A DNA stretch of 64,000 nucleotides from Geomesophilobacter sediminis. Its GTDB lineage: Bacteria; Desulfobacterota; Desulfuromonadia; Geobacterales; Geobacteraceae. Shown one piece after another: positions 26,299 to 32,714 of this stretch. The DNA is taken from positions 62,001 through 126,000 of the forward strand of contig NZ_JAEMHM010000012.1 of NCBI RefSeq assembly GCF_016458275.1, read 5' to 3'. How positions within the stretch are numbered: position 1 is the first letter of the stretch; each line of letters begins with the position of its first letter. The notes beneath the pieces were generated by a model that searched no databases, was not told the DNA's origin, and worked only from the letters and a program-made list of their open reading frames with translations. The position numbers were made by a program, and so were the translations under genes.

Positions 26299-26572
26299 TC
26301 TGATCACCGTCAACCTCCTTTGGAGAGATGACCTTATTGTCATCGTTTCTGGCAGGAGGGACTACTTTCTCCGCATCCCTGCCGTCGCCGGCCCGAACCG
26401 GATCACCTGCCGGAATCCGGCTTTCCAGCGCGAGAAACCGTGCCCGCTCCTGGTCTGCGAACTGCCGGTTGCGTACCGCCCACCAGAACACCCCCGCAAG
26501 CCCCGCCAGCATCAGCAGTAAAAACCCCACCCACAGGTACACGATCAGCTCGGTATCGGCTAAGCTGCTCAT
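26264..26572 (-). CDS. CcoS-like cbb3 oxidase assembly protein with repeat-derived tail
   Basis: A 102-residue protein. After MSSLADTELIVYLWVG comes one membrane helix and the motif FWWAVRNRQFADQERARF, close to the FxWAxxxGQFDDLE segment that defines CcoS. CcoS is needed for cofactor insertion into cbb3 oxidases. The C-terminus (DQSVPSPSRRGTG) is encoded by a family B repeat, which also provides the stop codon, so the native C-terminus has been altered or extended. It overlaps CcoO by ATGA. Typical CcoS proteins are only 50-70 residues, so most of the region after about residue 55 is not part of the family core. Confidence 0.78.
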   Translation of the reverse strand: MSSLADTELIVYLWVGFLLLMLAGLAGVFWWAVRNRQFADQERARFLALESRIPAGDPVRAGDGRDAEKVVPPARNDDNKVISPKEVDGDQSVPSPSRRGTG

Positions 26573-27555
26573 TTTGCCCCCTTGGCCGGTGGCTGGTACG
26601 GGTTCTGCCACGGCCCCTCGTACGCTGCGTCGATGCCGCGGGGCTCGATGTTGGCATCGGTGTACCCGACGAAATAGACGCCTAAGTAGTTGGCGAGATC
26701 CCAGATTTTTTCCGATTCCAGGTGCTTCTTGAAGTACGGCATGGCGGTGCCGGTGATCCCGTTCATGATCTGGTAGTAAAAAATGCCTCCGATGTAGCGG
26801 TTTTCCACCAGGTGCCGGCGCAAGGTGGTGAAGTTGAGCGGCGGCGGATAGAGATATGCCGCGGCAGGGCCCTGGCCGTCGCCGATGGGACCGTGGCAGT
26901 TCACGCAGAAGTCCTGGTACATCCGCTTGCCCCGCGCCAGCGCTGCCGCATCGGCCGGATAGGGGTTGGGCATGCGCCTCCAGACCTCGGGAACCTGGGA
27001 GTGGATCCACTCCACGTTGGCGTCGGGTCCCGCGGCGTAGGCCGCCGATGCCTGCTGCTTCCAATACTTTTGCCGGGCGGTTCGGTAATCCGCCGCCTTG
27101 AGCCCCAGGGCCTGCACGTAGGCGGTCAGTTGCCGGACCTCTTGCCGCCCCAAAAACTCCCAGGAAGGCATCAGCGAAATCGGGCTGGTATAGCGCGGGT
27201 TGGTGAAGTGGGCGAGGTGCCAGTCGTCGGGATGCTCCCCCCCCTCCTGGGACAGGTCCGGTCCGGTCCGCTCGCTCCCCAGGATGATCGGCTCCTGCCC
27301 GACGTAGTCCCCTGCCTGGGCGATCCGTTCCGCCCCGATGTCCCAGTCGTTGATCCGGATGAAGAGGGAATGGCAGTAGCTGCAGCCGTTGGCCACGTAA
27401 AGGCGATGTCCCGCTTCCTCCTCGGCGGTCAGCGGCCGCCAGATATCGGAAGGCTTCTCCTTCATGGTTGCCGCGGGGAGCCCCGCGATGATGAAGGCGG
27501 AGGCCCAGAAAACCAGCAACGCGCCGATGATCAGTACCCCCGGGGTCATCTTCAT
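26569..27555 (-). CDS. ccoO: cbb3-type cytochrome oxidase subunit II with an extra cytochrome c domain (CcoO-like)
   Basis: A 328-residue membrane-anchored dihaem cytochrome. The N-terminal helix (VLIIGALLVFWASAFIIAGL) and the domain GCSYCHSLFIRINDWDIG ... GSERTGPDLSQEGG ... MPSWEFL match CcoO, which normally has one haem. A second domain follows with CVNCHGPIGDGQG and TAMPYFKKHL, the Met serving as a likely ligand, similar to a CcoP haem domain. This is therefore a CcoO-cytochrome c fusion that could stand in for the missing CcoP. It overlaps CcoN and the CcoS-like gene by ATGA. It would pass electrons from alternative complex III or soluble cytochromes to CcoN. Confidence 0.87.
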   Translation of the reverse strand: MKMTPGVLIIGALLVFWASAFIIAGLPAATMKEKPSDIWRPLTAEEEAGHRLYVANGCSYCHSLFIRINDWDIGAERIAQAGDYVGQEPIILGSERTGPDLSQEGGEHPDDWHLAHFTNPRYTSPISLMPSWEFLGRQEVRQLTAYVQALGLKAADYRTARQKYWKQQASAAYAAGPDANVEWIHSQVPEVWRRMPNPYPADAAALARGKRMYQDFCVNCHGPIGDGQGPAAAYLYPPPLNFTTLRRHLVENRYIGGIFYYQIMNGITGTAMPYFKKHLESEKIWDLANYLGVYFVGYTDANIEPRGIDAAYEGPWQNPYQPPAKGAK

Positions 27556-28943
27556 ACCGGCTCCTCCGCCCGCTGCAACTCCTCAGCCGCCAGCCTCCTC
27601 CCTCCGAGCACCGTCATCACCGCATTGTAGAAGCCGACCAGCGCCCCGGTCAGGATGAAGATCCCCAGCCCCGCGCGGGTAATCATGAAAGGAGCCAGTT
27701 CCGGCAGCACCCGGTAGACCGTCTCGCCGTTGTTCCAGGCACTCCCCTGGATCAGCCCGACCGCTGTCAGATCGAGGAAGAAGCCGGTCAGCCCGAAGGT
27801 GATCAGCCCGAACTGCAGGTTGACCAGCTTGTTGGAGTAGACGCTGCGCCCGGTGACCAGGGGGAGGATGTGCCACATCGCGCCGAGCGCAATGTAGCCG
27901 CCGAAGCCGAGCATGGCGATGTGGGCGTGCCCGATGGTCCAGTTGTTGAAATGGGTCACCCGCTGCAGGTAGGGAAGGGACTGGAGCGGCCCCTGGATGC
28001 AGGTCACCAGGTACCAGACGATCCCCCCCATCACCAGCCGCCCGGCGGGATCGCCCCAGACCCGCCGCCCCACCCCGCGCGCCGTCATCCAGAGATTTAT
28101 GACGACGATGGAGACCGGAAAAACCATGGATACCGAGTCCACCACCGAGACCGTCTTGAGCCAGTTGGGGATCGGCGACTGCAGCACGTGGTGGCCGCCG
28201 ATGTGGGTATAGAGCGCGACCAGGAACCAGAACCCCAAAAGGGACAGCGTGTGGGAGTTGAGCGGCATCCGGGCCACCCGCGGGATGACGTAGTAGGCGG
28301 CGCCGGTCGCGAGCGGGGTTATCAATAGCCCCGGCAGGTTGTGCCCCCAAAACCAAAGGAAGATCGAATCGATCAACCCGGGCATCGCCCCGGTCTTGGG
28401 ATGCCACATCACGTTGCCGATCGGGTAGTTGCACGCGGTCCAGAGCATCGCTCCGAAGAAGTACCATACCGAGACGTAGAGCTGGCTTTCGTTTCGCTGC
28501 GCCACCGTCATCACCATGTTGTAAATGGCCAGGACCACCGCCACCATGAGCATCAGGTCCGCGGCCCAGACGTATTCGCTATACTCGCGTCCCTGGGTGT
28601 AGCCGAAGGAGAAGCAGACCGGCCCGCTCAGGATGGTGAGATTCCACAGGACAAAGCAGACCCACGCCAGCGGCTCGGACCAAAGCCGGGTCTTCAGAAG
28701 CGCCGGTACGTAATAGAGGCCACAGCCGATGAGCATGGTTCCGGTAAAGCCGTAGAGCATGGTATTGACGTGGATCGGGCGTTCCCGCCCGAAAACGAGC
28801 CAGGGGATGTTGGAGAAAAACTCCGGCGCCACCAGATGGATCGCCGACACCATTCCATAGAGGGCACCGACGACGAACCACCCCGCCCCGGCGAGCATGA
28901 AGGCGGTGGCGGCGCTTTGCGGCTTTTGCAGTGCGTTGGGCAT
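27552..28943 (-). CDS. ccoN: cbb3-type cytochrome oxidase catalytic subunit I (CcoN)
   Basis: A 463-residue, about 12-helix haem-copper oxidase that reduces oxygen to water. Ligands can be placed: H58 (RERPIHVNTM) for low-spin haem; CuB ligands H201 (WFWGHNLPG) and H251-H252 (IGGHHVLQSPIP); H339 and H341 (TIGHAHIAMLGFGG) for the haems. Y245, six residues before HH, sits where cbb3 oxidases carry their cross-linked Tyr. The type-A ExxH motif of the CuB helix is absent, as in other cbb3 (C-type) enzymes. Shine-Dalgarno AAGGAAGGG before the ATG. Genes for CcoP and CcoQ are absent; the operon instead holds complex III components. Confidence 0.93.
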   Translation of the reverse strand: MPNALQKPQSAATAFMLAGAGWFVVGALYGMVSAIHLVAPEFFSNIPWLVFGRERPIHVNTMLYGFTGTMLIGCGLYYVPALLKTRLWSEPLAWVCFVLWNLTILSGPVCFSFGYTQGREYSEYVWAADLMLMVAVVLAIYNMVMTVAQRNESQLYVSVWYFFGAMLWTACNYPIGNVMWHPKTGAMPGLIDSIFLWFWGHNLPGLLITPLATGAAYYVIPRVARMPLNSHTLSLLGFWFLVALYTHIGGHHVLQSPIPNWLKTVSVVDSVSMVFPVSIVVINLWMTARGVGRRVWGDPAGRLVMGGIVWYLVTCIQGPLQSLPYLQRVTHFNNWTIGHAHIAMLGFGGYIALGAMWHILPLVTGRSVYSNKLVNLQFGLITFGLTGFFLDLTAVGLIQGSAWNNGETVYRVLPELAPFMITRAGLGIFILTGALVGFYNAVMTVLGGRRLAAEELQRAEEPV

Positions 28944-28957
28944 GGTCCCTTCCTTTG

Positions 28958-29503
28958 CTAACGGTGGCAGGTGAAGCAGTCGTGGGTTGCGTTATTGTCG
29001 CGGTGGCACTGAATGCAGAACCCCATCTCGAACTTGCGGGCCTTGATCACCCGGTCCATCAAAGCGACGTTGCCGTGGCAGACGGAGCAGTCGATGCCGC
29101 GGCTCACGTGGACCGAATGGTAGAAGTAGACGAATTCCGGTAACCAGTTCACCCGCTGCCACACCACCGGCCGCCGCTGCTGGAAATGATCCCGCAGCTT
29201 CTGGATGTAGGGGAAGGTGGTGATGATGTGCTCGTGGCATAAAAGACAGGTCTGCAACGGCGGAATCCCGGCGCGCTGCGAGTCGGTCACCCCGGTATGG
29301 CACATCACGCAACTTAGGTGCTTGGTGTGGACGTGCACCCGGTGGCTGAACGGAATCGGCTGGCGCGTCCCGATGTCGACCGGGTAGACGACGTTGAAGA
29401 TTACCAGGGAGGCGATCACCAGAAGGACGACCACCGTCAGGGAGCCGAGCACCCCCCAGCCGACAAAGCCTTTGCCTTCCGTTTTCTGCGCCGGGGCTGT
29501 CAT
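28958..29503 (-). CDS. actA: Alternative complex III pentahaem cytochrome c subunit (ActA)
   Basis: A 181-residue cytochrome with an N-terminal membrane anchor and five CxxCH motifs: CVMCH, CLLCH, CSVCH, CIQCH and CFTCH. The FSHRVHVHTKHLSCVMCH and FYHSVHVSRGIDCSVCH arrangements, with distal His upstream, match the NapC/cytochrome c7-like ActA subunit. It carries electrons from the ActB Fe-S/quinol side toward the oxidase. The gene lies between ActF and CcoN, with a single base between the ActF stop and this ATG, so it links the two complexes in the operon order. Confidence 0.92.
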   Translation of the reverse strand: MTAPAQKTEGKGFVGWGVLGSLTVVVLLVIASLVIFNVVYPVDIGTRQPIPFSHRVHVHTKHLSCVMCHTGVTDSQRAGIPPLQTCLLCHEHIITTFPYIQKLRDHFQQRRPVVWQRVNWLPEFVYFYHSVHVSRGIDCSVCHGNVALMDRVIKARKFEMGFCIQCHRDNNATHDCFTCHR

Positions 29504-29504
29504 C

Positions 29505-30575
29505 TCAACGCTCCCCGCTCATGAAGCTCGCCGGCATCCGGACCAGCGCCTGCTGGAAACAAAAGCCGAAAACTCCGGCAAAAAGCGCCGCCGCCGCGAA
29601 TTCCTCGGCCCCCGGGAGGGCCGCCGGATTGAAGGTAGGCGCCACGAGCCACCAGCGCTCCAGCCAGCCGGCGACCAGCACCAGCAGCGAAACCGCCCCA
29701 AGCCAGGGCCGGTTTGCCTTGGACTTCTCGATCAAAAGCAGCACCAGGGGGCCGAAGTAGAGGGTGGCCAGAAGCAGGTAACCGACCCCTTTCCCCGGCT
29801 CGAAATTCATCCGCGGCACGATGAAACGCACCTCGTGCGGGAGGTTTTCGTACCAGATCAAGAGCAGGTGCGCGAACATCATGTAGGTGGTCATCAGGCT
29901 GAAGGCCACCATAAGCCGCCCCAGATCCTTCAGTTGCTCCGGGTTCGCTTCCGGGCGCCAGACGGCGATAAAGGCCCACCCCGAGATACCGAGGTACAGG
30001 CCGGACATGAAGAAATAGGCCCCGGCCAGGGTGCTGAACCAGTGCGGGTCGAGCGCCATCACGAAGTCCATCCCGATCAGGGAATACACCAGGCAGTAGA
30101 CCAGGATCAGGAAACCGCCGGTTACCGGTGCCCTCCCCTGCCGGCGCTGGCGCAGGTAGATCAGCACCAGTCCCCAAAAGACCACCAGTTCGAGGCAGGT
30201 CCGGGCAAAGACGAAGCTGTTGTCGAGCCAGGCGCCCTGGTGGTGGATCCTTCCGTACCAGGGGGACCAGACCGAACTCCCCCACCACAGGAGCCCTACC
30301 GCCAGCAGCGAGGGGATGGCAAATCCCGTCCCGGCCGCCGCCAGTCGTTCCAGCCCCTGCTGCCATTTCCCGTTGCACCCCCGGGCCACGGCCGGCCACG
30401 CGGCCAAGCCGCCTGCCAACGAGGAGAAGAACAGGAAGTTGGACAAAAGAGCCCGCCAGCCGCGCGGCTCCTGGCCCCCCTGGCTGACGAGGAACCAGGC
30501 GATCCCCCCGGCCACCGCGAGCAGCAGCCAGCCGAGGGTGGCCGCGGTCACTTTCTTTTGCTCACCCATGGACAT
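29505..30575 (-). CDS. actF: Alternative complex III membrane subunit ActF
   Basis: A 356-residue protein with about ten membrane helices and no haem motif. Segments such as GMDFVMALDPHWFSTLAGAY, AFSLMTTYMMFAHLLLIWYE and NLPHEVRFIVPRM are characteristic of ActF, the second large membrane subunit of the quinol:cytochrome c oxidoreductase, related to NrfD-like ActC. The DPHWFST motif is well conserved in the family. Start: ATG at 30575, with GAGGAG directly before it, overlapping the end of the ActC-ActD gene by 14 bases; an ATG at 30569 is an alternative. Confidence 0.9.
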   Translation of the reverse strand: MSMGEQKKVTAATLGWLLLAVAGGIAWFLVSQGGQEPRGWRALLSNFLFFSSLAGGLAAWPAVARGCNGKWQQGLERLAAAGTGFAIPSLLAVGLLWWGSSVWSPWYGRIHHQGAWLDNSFVFARTCLELVVFWGLVLIYLRQRRQGRAPVTGGFLILVYCLVYSLIGMDFVMALDPHWFSTLAGAYFFMSGLYLGISGWAFIAVWRPEANPEQLKDLGRLMVAFSLMTTYMMFAHLLLIWYENLPHEVRFIVPRMNFEPGKGVGYLLLATLYFGPLVLLLIEKSKANRPWLGAVSLLVLVAGWLERWWLVAPTFNPAALPGAEEFAAAALFAGVFGFCFQQALVRMPASFMSGER

Positions 30576-32445
30576 GCAGCTCCTCCGCGGCGTTTTCCGA
30601 AAGCAGTGTCTTGAGCCGCTCGACTTCGGGCACCGTGCAGCCGACCAGGAGGCCGAAACGGTCGCGGCTGAAGCGGCGGTCGTATTCGGGGCGGACCTTG
30701 ATGCTGAACAGGCGCGCGTGCACCAGCATCCCGACCAGGTTGAAGATGCTCCCCAAAAGGATGGTCCCCTCGAAGCCGATGACACAGTAGGGGATCAACG
30801 AGGCCGGGGGTTTTCCGCCGACGATCAGGCTGTTGACCAGCGCGGTTCCGACCGCCAACCAGAACCCGCCCAGCAACCCCGAAATGGCACCGATTAAGGT
30901 CCAGTAGCGGACCGGGCTGTTATGGTGTCCGAGGAGCTCCGCGACCTTTTCGATCTTGGTCGGCGAGAAGGTCTCGATCTCCCGAAAACCGGCACGAAGC
31001 GCGGACTGTACCGCGCCGAGGACTTGGCCGGCGTCGGAAAAGACCGCGAGCACCCGCGCTCCGGAGGTTCCCTGCACTTCCGCCTCCTGGCCCGGATGCG
31101 TTTGTTTGGCCGAGGTCTCCTCCAGCTCGTGCTCGGCTTGCTTCTCCTTGAGTTCGCTCACCGGGACCGTCGGCAGGAACTTGCTGAAACCGAGAAACCA
31201 GGCAAAGAAGAAGGCAAACGACCCCGCCGTGATGCTGTATTCGACGAAGGTCGGCCGGTAGACCCCCCAGTTGTTCGGGAGAAAATCGTGCGCCAGCGAG
31301 GTGTAGATGATGAAGAGCCGCTCGAACCACATGCCGACGTTGACCAGGATCGAGATGGTAAACAGCCAGAGGTAGCTCGATCGCACCTTTTTGAAGACGA
31401 ACAGGGAGGGGATGAAGACGTTGAGCGGGAGGATCATCCAGTACATCCAGGCCGAGCGCCCGGTGAAGCGGTAGAGGTAGGTCTGCCACTCATACTTGTC
31501 GCCGGAGTACCAGGCGATAAAGGCTTCCATGGCATAGCTGTACCCCACGATGGTCGCGGTAAGGACGATGGTCTTGGCGACCATCTCGAAGTGATGCAGG
31601 GTGATCAGCCGTTCCAGGTGCAAAAGCTTGCGCATCGGGATGAGCAGGGTGAGCACCATGGCGAGCCCGGAATGAATGGCGCCGGCGACGAAGTAGGGAG
31701 GAAAGATGGTACTGTGCCAGCCGGGAAGCAGGCTCATGGCGAAGTCCCAGGAGACGACCGAGTGGACCGAAACCACCAGCGGCGTAGCCAGCGCGGCAAA
31801 GAAGAGGTAGGAACGTCCGTAATGGCGCCATTGATGCCCCGAGCCGGTCCACCCCAAGGCCAGGACGCGGTAGATCCGGGAGCGGATGTGGTCCGGGCCC
31901 AGCGATTCCTCGTAGCGGTCCCGGGCCGCGGCGAGGTCCGGGATCAACCCCACCACCCAGAAGATGAGGCTCACCGTGAAGTAGGTCCCGACCGCACAGA
32001 CGTCCCAGACCAGGGGGCTCATGAAGTTCGGCCAGATCTGGCGCTGGGAAGGATAGGGAACGATGTAATAGAAGGCCCACAGTCTGCCGAGGTGGATAAG
32101 GGGGAAGAGGCCGGCGGTCATGACGGCGAAGATCGTCATCGCCTCCGAGGAGCGGGAGACCGCGTTGCGCCAGTTGGCACGCAGCAGATAGAGGATGGCC
32201 GAGATGAGGGTTCCCGAGTGCGCGATACCTACCCAGAAGACGAAGTTGGTAATGTAGACCGCCCAGCAGACCGGACGGTTGAGCCCGGTCACCCCCATCC
32301 CGAACTGGATCTGGTAGAGGAAGATGAGCGCGGCGTAGCCAACCACCCCGACCAGGGCTGCCACGGCAACGAGGTACGGCGTCCGCGGTGGGTTCATCGC
32401 GCTGAGCGCATCATCGTTGATTTCGCCGTATCCGAGTTCCGCCAC
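30562..32445 (-). CDS. Fusion of alternative complex III subunits ActC (NrfD-like) and ActD (DUF3341)
   Basis: A 627-residue single frame starting at a GTG with GGGGGCGACG before it. Residues about 1-440 are ActC: an NrfD/PsrC-type membrane protein of ten helices with NRPVCWAVYITNFVFWVGIA, HSGTLISAILYLLR and ERLFIIYTSLAHDFLP. Residues about 465-627 are ActD (DUF3341): RVLAVFSDAGQVLGAVQSAL, a predicted two-helix hairpin (SGLLGGFWLAVGTALVNSLI), and the C-terminal GTILLGSIFNLVGMLVHARL. ActC and ActD are usually separate neighbouring genes. The linker is polar (HELEETSAKQTHPGQ), giving no sign of a frameshift. ActC carries the quinone site. Confidence 0.9.
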   Translation of the reverse strand: MAELGYGEINDDALSAMNPPRTPYLVAVAALVGVVGYAALIFLYQIQFGMGVTGLNRPVCWAVYITNFVFWVGIAHSGTLISAILYLLRANWRNAVSRSSEAMTIFAVMTAGLFPLIHLGRLWAFYYIVPYPSQRQIWPNFMSPLVWDVCAVGTYFTVSLIFWVVGLIPDLAAARDRYEESLGPDHIRSRIYRVLALGWTGSGHQWRHYGRSYLFFAALATPLVVSVHSVVSWDFAMSLLPGWHSTIFPPYFVAGAIHSGLAMVLTLLIPMRKLLHLERLITLHHFEMVAKTIVLTATIVGYSYAMEAFIAWYSGDKYEWQTYLYRFTGRSAWMYWMILPLNVFIPSLFVFKKVRSSYLWLFTISILVNVGMWFERLFIIYTSLAHDFLPNNWGVYRPTFVEYSITAGSFAFFFAWFLGFSKFLPTVPVSELKEKQAEHELEETSAKQTHPGQEAEVQGTSGARVLAVFSDAGQVLGAVQSALRAGFREIETFSPTKIEKVAELLGHHNSPVRYWTLIGAISGLLGGFWLAVGTALVNSLIVGGKPPASLIPYCVIGFEGTILLGSIFNLVGMLVHARLFSIKVRPEYDRRFSRDRFGLLVGCTVPEVERLKTLLSENAAEELHVHG

Positions 32446-32611
32446 CGTCGCCCCCTATGGTTGGTACTTCAACTAACTCTATGCAGAACCCCATCCTCAC
32501 TCCGTGTGCCGCAAGCTTGCGCTGTCGCGGGCGCACCCTGGAAGAAGAGGGGGCACTTCGATCGCACTTCAGTCTCTTCTCGATTCCTTGGCGCCAGCCC
32601 CCGGCAGCTGC

Positions 32612-32684
32612 TTACCCTGTGGGAGCGCCTTTCCAGGCGCGAATGACGGCAGCCGACCGCGGCAGGGATGCCGCTCCTGCAACT
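32612..32684. repeat. Family A palindromic repeat
   Basis: TACCCTGTGGGAGCGCCTTT ... GGGATGCCGCTCCTGCAAC is an imperfect inverted repeat. It lies in the 269-base gap between ActB and the ActC-ActD gene, so it interrupts an otherwise tightly packed operon and may alter the amount of downstream transcript. Confidence 0.72.
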
Positions 32685-32714
32685 GCACTCCCCCCTCTAC
32701 CCGGGAGCGTCCCC

